The translations under genes were made by a program, and so were the position numbers. A stretch of 64,000 bases of DNA, from NCBI GenBank assembly GCA_018710985.1, contig DVIV01000023.1, forward strand, positions 1 to 64,000, in the 5' to 3' direction. The stretch is from Candidatus Limiplasma pullicola. Its GTDB lineage: Bacteria > Bacillota > Clostridia > Christensenellales > Aristaeellaceae. Below the pieces are notes generated by a model. It was not told where the DNA came from, ran no database searches, and saw nothing but the letters and a program-made list of their open reading frames with translations. This document shows positions 17,069 to 25,070 of this stretch, piece after piece. Position 1 is the first letter of the stretch. Each line of letters starts with the position of its first letter.

Positions 17069-18352
17069 ATGAAGAAGCTCTATACACACCACAGTATCTA
17101 CCTGCTCTTTCTTGTCTGCTGGGTGAGCTACTTTTCCGCTTACCTGGGCCGGCTCAACTTTACCGCCTGCATCGCCGCCATCAATGAAACCACCAGCCTG
17201 TCCAGGGTGGAGCTGGGCCGGGTATCCGGCGCCTTTTTCATCTGCTACGGCGGCGCGCAGCTTTTCAGCGGCCTGCTGGCAGACCGTCTGCGGCCGCGCC
17301 TGCTGGTGGCGGTGGGGCTGCTGGGCGGCGCGGCGGTCAACGCGGGCATGGCGCTGAGCAGCACGGCCGGGCAAATGGTGCTTTTGTGGGCGCTCAACGG
17401 CCTGTTGCAATCGCTGATCTGGACCCCCATGATCAAGGCCGTGGCGGATCTGACGCAGGATGCGCAGTGCGCGCGCACCTGCCTCAACCTTTCCACCACG
17501 ACCCCCGCGGGCACGCTGGGCGCCTATCTGATGTGCGTTTTGTGCGTGGCGTCACCCGCCGGGTGGCGGCTGTCATTCTGGCTGGGGAGCGCGGCCATGG
17601 CCGCGGGCGGCGCCGTATGGATCTTCGGCATGCGCGCGCTGGAGCGCATCAGCGAGCGCAGCGGCATCCCGGCCGTCGCCGCCCGGGACGAAGGCGGCGC
17701 GCCCGAAAAGGCCGCGGGCGTGTGGCGGGTCCTCGTGTGCCTGGTGCCGGTCATCCTGGCCGCCATCCTGCACGGGCTGCTGCGCGACGGCATCATCACC
17801 TGGGCGCCGTCCTATCTTCAGGAGAGCTTCGGGTTTCCCGCCGCCACCTCCATCGCCCTGACCATGATTGTGCCGCCGGTCAACCTGGGGGGCGTGTACG
17901 CGTTCAACTGGCTGAAAAACCGCATGCGCTGGAGTGAGACGGCCACTGCGGCGGCGGCGTTCGCCATCTGCGGCGCGGGGCTTGCGCTGTGGACGGCCGT
18001 GGGCCGGGGCAGCGTACCGGTTACCGTCGTCATGCTCGTGGTCAGCACCACCTGCATGACGGGCGCAAGCACCATGCTGCTCAGCCTTCTGCCGCTGAGG
18101 TTTCATGCGCTGGGAATGATGGCCACGGTTACCGGGCTGCTCAACGCCTCGGCTTATGTGGGCAGCGCGCTGGCCAGCACGGGCTTTGGCGCGCTGAGCG
18201 AGCGCTGGGGATGGATGGCGGTGCTGGTGGCATGGTGCATTGCGTCGGCAGCCGGCACGGCGCTTTGCCTGCTGTCCCGCCGCGCAGGATGCGCAGGCCG
18301 CCCCTCTGCCGGCAGCCGCGCACATGAGAATTGCAAAGGAGCATCGCTATGA
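17069..18352 (+). CDS. MFS transporter, GlpT/UhpT-like organophosphate family
   Basis: A 427-residue membrane protein with about 12 hydrophobic segments. The start YLLFLVCWVSYFSAYLGRLNFT (here broken across residues 10-31) is the segment found in glycerol-3-phosphate and hexose-phosphate antiporters, with the conserved Arg of LGRLNF. A cytoplasmic loop rich in Glu/Ala lies near residue 195. It overlaps the next gene by four bases. Transport of a phosphorylated sugar or an acidic sugar is plausible; the presence of both an ABC importer and an MFS carrier implies more than one substrate. Confidence 0.85.
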   Translation: MKKLYTHHSIYLLFLVCWVSYFSAYLGRLNFTACIAAINETTSLSRVELGRVSGAFFICYGGAQLFSGLLADRLRPRLLVAVGLLGGAAVNAGMALSSTAGQMVLLWALNGLLQSLIWTPMIKAVADLTQDAQCARTCLNLSTTTPAGTLGAYLMCVLCVASPAGWRLSFWLGSAAMAAGGAVWIFGMRALERISERSGIPAVAARDEGGAPEKAAGVWRVLVCLVPVILAAILHGLLRDGIITWAPSYLQESFGFPAATSIALTMIVPPVNLGGVYAFNWLKNRMRWSETATAAAAFAICGAGLALWTAVGRGSVPVTVVMLVVSTTCMTGASTMLLSLLPLRFHALGMMATVTGLLNASAYVGSALASTGFGALSERWGWMAVLVAWCIASAAGTALCLLSRRAGCAGRPSAGSRAHENCKGASL

Positions 18353-19767
18353 AGGCTGGCGTCATCATCATCCGGGGCGCATCCCCGTGGCAAATTTTCC
18401 AGCAGGGGCCGGACGGCTCCGCGCCCATCTGCCTGGAGGGCACCTGGCATCCGGTGCGCCTGTCGCAGGAGCTGCCGCTGACCTTTTCTCCGGTTTCGCC
18501 GGCAAGGGCCACGGTGCGCGCCCGCGTGGCGCTGGAGAGCACCGGCGAATCGGTCATCCCCTGGACCGACTGTGACAGCCTTCCCGACGGGACCTGGCGC
18601 GTCACCTTCCCGGCGGTGCCCGCGGGCGGCCTGTACCGCATTGAAACCACCATGACCTACGAGGGCTGGGACGGCCTGTCCTGCACGCGCGGGGACATGG
18701 TGCACCACATCGGCGTGGGCGACGTGTTCGTCATCGCCGGACAGAGCAACGCCGCCGGCCGGGCCAGGGACCCCGTGGCGGACGATCCCGAGCCGGGCGT
18801 GAGCGTGCTGCGCCCCAGCGGGCGCTGGGACCTGGCCTCGCACCCGCTGGGCGAGACCACGGACGCGGTGTACGTGGGCCACTATGAGAACCACAACCCC
18901 GGCCACAGCCCGTGGCTGCACTTCGCCAAGCGCCTGAGGCGCGAGCTGGGCTACCCCATCGGGCTGGTGCCCTGCGCCTACGGCGGCGCGCCCCTTCGCT
19001 GGTGGAACCCGGAGGAAAACGGCGCGCTCTTTCGCAACATGCTGGACATGCTAAGCGGGCTGGTGCCCAGGGCGGTGCTGTGGTACCAGGGCGAGGCCGA
19101 GGGGTACGAAAACAGCGCGGAGACCTACCTTGCGCGCTTCGGCGCCCTTGTGCGCAATACGCGCGAGGCGCTTGGAAACCCGGAGCTGCCCTTCCTCACC
19201 GTGCAGCTCAACGCCTGCGTGGAAGGCCCCTCCGAGGCGCTGGACCGGCAGTGGGGCATGGTGCGCCAGGCCCAGCGGCAGGCGCGGTATGCCCTGCCGG
19301 GCGTGGCGGTGGTGCCCGCCAACGACCTGGCCCTCTATGATTTCATCCACAACGCCGCCGCCTCCAACCTGGTGATCGGCGAGCGGTGCGCCCGCGCGGC
19401 GCTGGCCGTGTGCTACGGGCGGGCCGTCGACTGGGAGGCGCCGGAGCCGGAGGCGGCGCGGCTCATCGCGCCGGACACCGTTGTGCTCACCTTCCGCCGC
19501 ATCCGTAACTGGCTCAACCCCTACGAGGTGCCGCCCGCCGAGCTGCCCTTCGACGCGGAGGATGAAGTAGGGCTGGTGCATCCCGGCGCGTATGTCACCG
19601 GTACGGACAGCCTGACGCTGACCTTTCCCCGCCCGCTCGTGGGCCGGGTGCGGCTGCACGGCGCGTGGCGCATGAACCCCGGCCTGGCCGTTCCCTGCGA
19701 CTGCATGCGCCTGCCCATGCTGTCCTTCTACGGCCTTGAAGTTTTGCAACAGGAGGAACGCCCGTGA
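18349..19767 (+). CDS. Sialate O-acetylesterase-like SGNH hydrolase
   Basis: A 472-residue protein with the SGNH esterase pattern. GQSNAAGRA (catalytic Ser region, about residue 130), the Gly of YGGAPLRWW, WYQGEAEGYE (about 240) and DLALYDFIHNA with the Asp-x-x-His pair (about 325). It is similar in layout to sialate O-acetylesterases and to carbohydrate acetylesterases of family 6-like groups. There is no signal peptide, so it should act on imported acetylated sugars. It begins inside the transporter stop (ATGA) and ends inside the next GTG start. Confidence 0.85.
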   Translation: MKAGVIIIRGASPWQIFQQGPDGSAPICLEGTWHPVRLSQELPLTFSPVSPARATVRARVALESTGESVIPWTDCDSLPDGTWRVTFPAVPAGGLYRIETTMTYEGWDGLSCTRGDMVHHIGVGDVFVIAGQSNAAGRARDPVADDPEPGVSVLRPSGRWDLASHPLGETTDAVYVGHYENHNPGHSPWLHFAKRLRRELGYPIGLVPCAYGGAPLRWWNPEENGALFRNMLDMLSGLVPRAVLWYQGEAEGYENSAETYLARFGALVRNTREALGNPELPFLTVQLNACVEGPSEALDRQWGMVRQAQRQARYALPGVAVVPANDLALYDFIHNAAASNLVIGERCARAALAVCYGRAVDWEAPEPEAARLIAPDTVVLTFRRIRNWLNPYEVPPAELPFDAEDEVGLVHPGAYVTGTDSLTLTFPRPLVGRVRLHGAWRMNPGLAVPCDCMRLPMLSFYGLEVLQQEERP

Positions 19768-21794
19768 GCGATCCGTTTCGCTATATCTTTCGCTTCTGCT
19801 GCGATCCCGGCTTCAATGACCGATCCGAGCTGGAATCGCTGGAGCGCTATGTCCGGGAGGCGCGCATCGACGACGTGGCGGTGTTCGCCAACGTGCAGGA
19901 GCTCAATACCGGCCACATGACAAGGGAGGAGCAGGACGTTTACCTGCGCCTGATGGAACAGGTGCGCGACCTGCTGGCCGGCATGGGCCTGACCTTTTCG
20001 GTCAATCACTGGCACAGCGTGATGCACGCGGACCTGGGCAAGCGCATGGACCCGGCGATGGGGTTCCGCCCCATGGTGGACGTGGAGGGCAACGAGGCGG
20101 CGCTGTGCGTCTGCCCCCTGTGCGAAAGGTGGCAAAAGCACATTGCCGGCCTGTATGCGCGCTACGCCGCGCTGGAGCCCTCCATCCTGTGGGTGGAGGA
20201 CGACTTTCGCCTGCACAACCACGCGCCGCTGGTCTGGGGCGGGTGCTTCTGCGAGGAGCACATGCGCCTTTACAGCGAGCGTGCGGGGAAAATGCTTACC
20301 CGTGAGGCATTTCTCAGGGGTGTGCTTCAACCCGGGCCGCCCCACCCCTACCGCAAAATCTGGCTGGACGTGAGCCGGGAAACGATGCTCTCCGCCGCGC
20401 GCGCCATCGGGCAGGCCGTGCGGCAGGTCTCGTCCACGGCGAAGGTGGGGCTGATGAGCTCCGTCCCGCACGTGCACGCCGCCGAGGGCCGCGACTGGCA
20501 CGCGCTGCTGCGCGCGCTGGCGGCGGGGCTGCCGCCGGTGGACCGCATCCACCTGCCGGGCTATCAGGAGCAGGCGCCCGGCGCGTACATGCTGGGGTTC
20601 AACCGCGTGGCCATGCTCAACCGCGCCCTTCTGCCCGGAGATACGGAGGTATACCCGGAGCTGGAAAACTTCCCCTATTCGCTCTTTTCCAAGTCCCGGC
20701 GCTTTACGCGCTTCCAGCTGCTCAGCGCCATGCCGCTCAACCTCAGCGGCATCACCATCGACCTGTATGACCTCAACGGCAACGGGATCGTCTGGGAGGA
20801 CGGCTATCAGGACATGCTGCGCAAGTTCAAGCCCTTCCTCAACCGCCTGACCGCCATGGGCGTCTTTGCGGGCGAGCGGCTGGGCGTGCGCGTGCTGTGC
20901 AGCCCGGACTCGGCCTATACGCTGCACACGGAGCGCGGCGCCTCCATGGAGGAGCTCTATCCCCACGAGACGTTCTTTGCCCAGCTGCTGCCCGCCATGG
21001 GCATTCCCGCCGCCTACTGCCTCGGCCCGGACCTCAGCGGGCAGGTGGTGGCCGCGTCGGGGCAGGTGCTGCGCAACTGGGATGCGGAAACCCTGGGCCG
21101 GCTGTTTGAAAACAACTTTGTCATCCTGGATGGCGACGCGCTGTGGACCCTTTTGGACATGGGCCTGGGCCGTCTGGCGGGGGTGGAGAGCGCGCGCTGG
21201 CTCAGGCAGGACAGCGGGGCCTGCGCCTACGAGCAGGCCGGGAAGGACCGCGTTTATGCCGGCCGTCCCGGCGCACGGGCCTCGGCCATGATTTTCTGCT
21301 CCGATGTGCTGGATGTGCGCTACCTGCCCCAGGCGCGCGTGGAGGAGTACACCGCGTTTTACGATTCCTTCCGCCGCCGCGCGGCCTGCGGGCAAACGGT
21401 GGTGGAGGGCCGGGTGATGATCTACCCCTTCGGCCACTTCGGCACGGGGGTGCCGCCCATGCTGCTTAACCGCGTGCGGCAGGAAATCATGCAGGAGGCG
21501 CTGGATGCCGCGGGCCTTGAAGCGCCCATGGTGCGGGGGCTTGCCTATGTGGAGCCATACTGCCTGCGCACGGGCGGCTCCGTGGCCCTGTACCTGATCA
21601 ATGCCAGCTCCGACGCCGCAGAGCGCATCACCCTTTCCCGCCTGCCTGGCGCAGCTGCGCGCGCCCTGCGCTCGGAGGATGCGCGGGAACAGACCCTTGC
21701 GCCGCGTCCCACGGCGGGCGGCGTGGCGCTGGACCTGAGCGTGGGCAGCCTGGAGGCGGCCCTGATTCTGTTCGACAATGCACAAGGGAGCTGA
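19764..21794 (+). CDS. Unrecognised 676-residue protein, possibly a TIM-barrel glycoside hydrolase
   Basis: I do not recognise this family with certainty. The protein starts at GTG 19764 with AGGAGG upstream, overlapping the esterase stop. It has no signal peptide. Notable features are a Cys cluster (LCVCPLCERW, about residue 115), the acidic ILWVEDDFRLHNH (about 145), WGGCFCEEH with two more Cys (about 160), then alternating strand/helix segments, and a small all-beta C-terminus (from about 610). The WVEDDFR segment, barrel-like N-terminal half and beta C-terminal cap recall clan-A glycoside hydrolases such as GH42. Its place between an esterase and a sialidase-fold protein supports intracellular glycan breakdown. 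The Cys pairs could bind zinc. Confidence 0.7.
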   Translation: MSDPFRYIFRFCCDPGFNDRSELESLERYVREARIDDVAVFANVQELNTGHMTREEQDVYLRLMEQVRDLLAGMGLTFSVNHWHSVMHADLGKRMDPAMGFRPMVDVEGNEAALCVCPLCERWQKHIAGLYARYAALEPSILWVEDDFRLHNHAPLVWGGCFCEEHMRLYSERAGKMLTREAFLRGVLQPGPPHPYRKIWLDVSRETMLSAARAIGQAVRQVSSTAKVGLMSSVPHVHAAEGRDWHALLRALAAGLPPVDRIHLPGYQEQAPGAYMLGFNRVAMLNRALLPGDTEVYPELENFPYSLFSKSRRFTRFQLLSAMPLNLSGITIDLYDLNGNGIVWEDGYQDMLRKFKPFLNRLTAMGVFAGERLGVRVLCSPDSAYTLHTERGASMEELYPHETFFAQLLPAMGIPAAYCLGPDLSGQVVAASGQVLRNWDAETLGRLFENNFVILDGDALWTLLDMGLGRLAGVESARWLRQDSGACAYEQAGKDRVYAGRPGARASAMIFCSDVLDVRYLPQARVEEYTAFYDSFRRRAACGQTVVEGRVMIYPFGHFGTGVPPMLLNRVRQEIMQEALDAAGLEAPMVRGLAYVEPYCLRTGGSVALYLINASSDAAERITLSRLPGAAARALRSEDAREQTLAPRPTAGGVALDLSVGSLEAALILFDNAQGS

Positions 21795-21797
21795 AAG

Positions 21798-22841
21798 ATG
21801 ATGAAAGCGACGATTGTAGATCGCAAATGGGTGGTGGAATGGTTTGACGAGCGCCAGTGCTATCACATGCCCAGCCTGACGCTGGCCCCCAACGGCAACC
21901 TGCTGGCCGTATGGAACGGCGGCTTTCTGCAGTGGAACGGCGACCCCATGGGCCGCGACGCCAAGGACTGGGTCTCGGTGCTGGAGCCGGGCGCGAAGGC
22001 GTGGTCCAACCCCGACGCCGTGGGCTGCGATATCCGCTACTGCTGCCACGACCCCATCTTCATCCGCAACCGCAGGGGCGAGATCATTCTGCTTTACGCC
22101 AAGTTCCTCGACACCGAGGTCAACTTCACCACCTGGTGCAACGGCCGCGACGAGCTGTGGACGCGCAGGACCACCGACGGCGGCCGGACCTGGCTGCCCG
22201 CGCGCCCGGCGAACATCCAGAGCGGCCACGCCTCCAACGACAGCGTGCTCCTGCCGGACGGCACCATCGTCTTTGCCTCCACCTCCAGCGAGATCAGGGA
22301 CCGTTACTTCGGCGCCGTGCGCATCTACCTGTCCCACGATGACGGCGAAACCTGGGAAAAGGGCGCGCTCCTCTCCGCCGCGGATGGAAACCTCATCCGC
22401 GAACCCGCGCTGTGCCTGCGGCCGGGCGGGGTCATCCGCATGTTCACGCGCACCTGCCCCGGCGCGACCGGCTGGGGCGACGGCGTGCGCTCGCTGGTTT
22501 CCTACACGGCGGAAAGCCGCGACGGAGGCGTCACCTGGTCCGATCCCGAACCCACCACCATCCTCAACAACGAATCCAAAATCGACGTGCTCAGCTGGGA
22601 TGACGATACCATCCTCATGGCCTACAACAACACGCCCGTGGCCGACTGGCACGAGCGCAGCCCCCTGACCCTCGCCTGCTCCCATGACGAGGGCCGCACC
22701 TGGCAGAATCTTCTCGACCTGGCTCCCGCGCCGGGCAACAAGTGCCAGCCCGCCATGTGCAAAGGCCCCGACGGCCGGCTCAACGTCATCTACATGCACC
22801 GCCATACCGCCATCGAGCATCTGGTGGTGGAGCTGAAATAG
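21798..22841 (+). CDS. BNR/Asp-box sialidase-superfamily protein
   Basis: A 347-residue six-bladed-propeller candidate. Four Asp boxes are visible: TDGGRTW, SHDDGETW, SRDGGVTW and SHDEGRTW, at roughly even spacing. The N-terminal MPSLTLAPNGNLLAVWNGG, the central ASNDSVLLPDGTIVFA and IREPALCLRPGGVIRMF fit the BNR_2 group of the sialidase superfamily. Not every member is a sialidase; catalytic Arg, Glu and Tyr cannot be assigned with confidence here. No signal peptide is present, so it would act in the cytosol. Last gene of the 12.2-22.8 kb operon. Confidence 0.82.
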   Translation: MMKATIVDRKWVVEWFDERQCYHMPSLTLAPNGNLLAVWNGGFLQWNGDPMGRDAKDWVSVLEPGAKAWSNPDAVGCDIRYCCHDPIFIRNRRGEIILLYAKFLDTEVNFTTWCNGRDELWTRRTTDGGRTWLPARPANIQSGHASNDSVLLPDGTIVFASTSSEIRDRYFGAVRIYLSHDDGETWEKGALLSAADGNLIREPALCLRPGGVIRMFTRTCPGATGWGDGVRSLVSYTAESRDGGVTWSDPEPTTILNNESKIDVLSWDDDTILMAYNNTPVADWHERSPLTLACSHDEGRTWQNLLDLAPAPGNKCQPAMCKGPDGRLNVIYMHRHTAIEHLVVELK

Positions 22842-23113
22842 CCCCGTCCTTCGTCCGCCGGCAGACGGGCTGCCCCGCGCCCCTGCGCCGAAGCGTCGGC
22901 ACGATTGCCGCGGCCAGGACGTGACCGCCTCTCCCGCCGGCACGGGCGCGGCGCTGACGTGACGGTACACCGTTGCCGGCCGGCGCGCGAGCGCCGCCCG
23001 CACCGGCGACGGACGCCGTACCGGCCTGGGGCCTGCTGCTCGGCGGCCTGTGCGCCGCGGGCTTCGCAGCCCGCCGCCGCGCGACCCGCCGAGCCGAATT
23101 CACCCAACGAACA
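22842..23113. other. Gene-free G+C-rich stretch with a possible remnant of a surface-protein tail
   Basis: No convincing gene. On the plus strand, about 22958-23100 reads in one frame as a Pro/Ala linker, a hydrophobic run (AWGLLLGGLCAAGFAA) and a basic tail (RRRATRR). This resembles the C-terminal anchor of a wall-bound protein, but there is no start, no sorting motif and no preceding domain. It may be a decayed fragment or chance in G+C-rich DNA. Confidence 0.3.
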
Positions 23114-23142
23114 CGCCCCCGCCCGTTTTTCGGGCGGGGGCG
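23114..23142. terminator. Terminator between converging operons
   Basis: CGCCCCCGCCCG, a TTTTT loop and the exact complement form a 12-bp stem 14 bases from the era stop. A T-rich stretch (CCCTTTTTATT) follows on the plus strand. Confidence 0.8.
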
Positions 23143-23155
23143 ACTTGCTCCCTTT

Positions 23156-24043
23156 TTATTCCCTGTCCTCGTAGCCCAAGGTCCGCAAATCCTCCGGCCG
23201 GTTGCGCCAGTCCTGACGCACCTTCACCCACAGCTGCAAATTCACCCGCATGCCCAACAGGCCCTCGATGTCCTGCCGCGCCTCCTGCCCGATGCGCCGC
23301 AGCATCGCGCCCTGTTTGCCGATGATGATGCCCTTGTGCGCCGCGCGCTCGCAGTAGATCGTGGCGTGAATCTCCATCAGGTCGCCGTGGCGCTTCATGG
23401 CCAGCATCTCAACGCCGATGCCGTGGGGCACCTCGTCGCGCAGGTGCAGCAGCGCCTTTTCGCGGATCAATTCGGCGCAGATCAGCCGTTCGGGCTGATC
23501 GGTCACCGCGTCGGGCGGGAAGTACTGCGGGCCTTCGGGCAGATAGCTCACCAGCAGCGCCCGAAGCTGCGCAAGCCCGTCCCCCGTGCGCGCGCTCACC
23601 GGCACGATGTCGTCATACCCCGCGCCGGAGAAGCTCTCCATCAGCGCGAGCAGGCTTTCGCGGGGCATGAGGTCGATCTTGTTGAGCACCAGCGCCTTTT
23701 TCACCTTCTGGCCGCTCATCTCCTCCGCGATGGCGCGGTCCTGCCTGCCCACGGCGGTCGCGTCCACCATCACCAGCAGCGCGTCGATGCCGCTGAGCGC
23801 GTCGTGCGCGGCCTTGACCATGTACTCGCCCAGACGGCTGTGCGGGGTGTGCAGGCCCGGCGTGTCCAGAAACACAATCTGGCTGTGCTCGTCCGTGCAT
23901 ACGCCCATGATGCGGTTGCGCGTGGTCTGGGGGCGGCTGGAGACAATGGCGATCTTCTCGCCAATCATGGCGTTCATCAGCGTGCTTTTGCCCACGTTGG
24001 GCCGGCCCACGATGGCCACAAATCCCGAATGAAAGGCTGGCAT
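23156..24043 (-). CDS. era: GTPase Era
   Basis: A 295-residue ribosome-assembly GTPase that binds 16S rRNA near its 3' end. G-domain motifs are GRPNVGKST (G1, residues 13-21), TTRNR (G2), DTPGLH (G3), NKID (G4) and SAR (G5). The C-terminal KH domain has IIIGKQGAMLRRIG with the GxxG loop. Length and order are normal. It lies last in the yqfC-yqfD-phoH-pgpH-ybeY/cdd-era block, the usual place in Firmicutes. Confidence 0.97.
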   Translation of the reverse strand: MPAFHSGFVAIVGRPNVGKSTLMNAMIGEKIAIVSSRPQTTRNRIMGVCTDEHSQIVFLDTPGLHTPHSRLGEYMVKAAHDALSGIDALLVMVDATAVGRQDRAIAEEMSGQKVKKALVLNKIDLMPRESLLALMESFSGAGYDDIVPVSARTGDGLAQLRALLVSYLPEGPQYFPPDAVTDQPERLICAELIREKALLHLRDEVPHGIGVEMLAMKRHGDLMEIHATIYCERAAHKGIIIGKQGAMLRRIGQEARQDIEGLLGMRVNLQLWVKVRQDWRNRPEDLRTLGYEDRE

Positions 24044-24176
24044 GAATCCTCCTCCGTATCAGCGGCGGGCCGCGCGGCGGGGCGGGCGCCATGCCCGCTT
24101 CGTCTCTCCCGCGGCTCCGCTCCGTATCAGCCGGTCCCCGGGACCGAAGCCGTGGGGGCGCGGCATAGCGCCCGTA
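24044..24176 (-). repeat. Scar of duplicated 3' gene ends downstream of ybeY/cdd
   Basis: The last codons of the deaminase (PHGFGPKDLPD then stop) recur just downstream on the minus strand as PHGFGPGDRL followed by a stop, near 24126-24157. A third TATCAG stop-region copy occurs near 24056. This looks like a partial, diverged duplication of the gene end and not a separate gene. Confidence 0.45.
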
Positions 24177-25070
24177 TCAGTCCGGCAGGTCCTTCGGCCC
24201 GAAGCCGTGCGGTAGCAGCTGCGGCAGCGTGGTTTCGTCCACCTCGCCCTCGCCCCAGGTGACCAGCACGCGCAGGCCCGGCGCAAACTCGTTGAGCGCC
24301 TGGCGGCACGCGCCGCAGGGGTAGGGCGCGGAGCCGTTTGACGCGATGGCGATGGCGGTGAAGTCCCGCGCGCCCTCGCTCACGGCCTTGAACAGCGCGG
24401 TGCGCTCGGCGCAGTTGGTCAGCCCGAAGCTGGCGTTTTCGATGTTGCAGCCCTGAAACACCCGGCCGTCGGCGCTCAGCAGCGCCGCGCCCACGGCGTA
24501 GTGGCTGTAGGGGCAGTAGCTGTTTTCCATGGCCAGGCGGGCCAGGGCCAGCAGCTCCGCGTCCGTCACGGCCGCCGGGCCCTCTCCGCGCGCGATTCCT
24601 GCCATGCCAAGAGCCTTTTCTTCCATGGCGCGCATCTCCTTTTGCTCTTCGGTTTCCATATGGTCGTAGCCCATCAGGTGGAACAGCCCGTGGGCCAGCA
24701 GATAGCACAGCTCGCGGCGCACGCTGTGGCCGTACTCCGCGGCCTGCTCCACCGCCCGCGGATAGGAAATCACGATGTCGCCGAGCATGCACGCCCCAAG
24801 GTCCGGGTCGTACTCGGCCCGCAGGCGCTTTTCACAGCCGCGCGCGGTTTTGCCCGCCGGGTAGTTCACCGTGGGAAAGCTGAGCACGTCCGTGGCGCGG
24901 TCCACGCCGCGCGTGCGCGCGTTCAGCGCGCGGATCGCCGCGTCGTCCGTCACCACCACGTGCGCCGCCAGCGGCAGCGCCACGCCCTCCGCGGCCTGGC
25001 AGCACGCCGCCACCAGCGAAAGCGGCGCGCTCTCGCTCACGCGCACGCGCTGCTCCCATTCAATCTTCAT
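24177..25070 (-). CDS. ybeY: Fusion of endoribonuclease YbeY and cytidine deaminase
   Basis: A 297-residue two-domain protein. Residues 1 to about 155 are YbeY, the rRNA-maturation metallo-endonuclease, with the zinc motif HGLFHLMGYDH (about 126-136). Residues about 165-297 are a cytidine deaminase with NCAERTALF (catalytic Glu, about 219) and PCGACRQ (zinc Cys pair, about 253). In most Firmicutes these are separate genes with dgkA (diacylglycerol kinase) between; here dgkA is absent and the two are joined by a short Ala/Gly-rich linker. There is no stop or frameshift at the join. The start overlaps the pgpH stop by four bases (ATGA). Confidence 0.95.
   Translation of the reverse strand: MKIEWEQRVRVSESAPLSLVAACCQAAEGVALPLAAHVVVTDDAAIRALNARTRGVDRATDVLSFPTVNYPAGKTARGCEKRLRAEYDPDLGACMLGDIVISYPRAVEQAAEYGHSVRRELCYLLAHGLFHLMGYDHMETEEQKEMRAMEEKALGMAGIARGEGPAAVTDAELLALARLAMENSYCPYSHYAVGAALLSADGRVFQGCNIENASFGLTNCAERTALFKAVSEGARDFTAIAIASNGSAPYPCGACRQALNEFAPGLRVLVTWGEGEVDETTLPQLLPHGFGPKDLPD

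Noticed and set aside
19728-23003. A 1091-codon open frame on the minus strand across the glycan operon
   Set aside because: It is antisense to three well-supported genes and has the low-complexity His/Arg/Ala/Gly composition typical of chance frames in G+C-rich DNA, with no ribosome-binding site.
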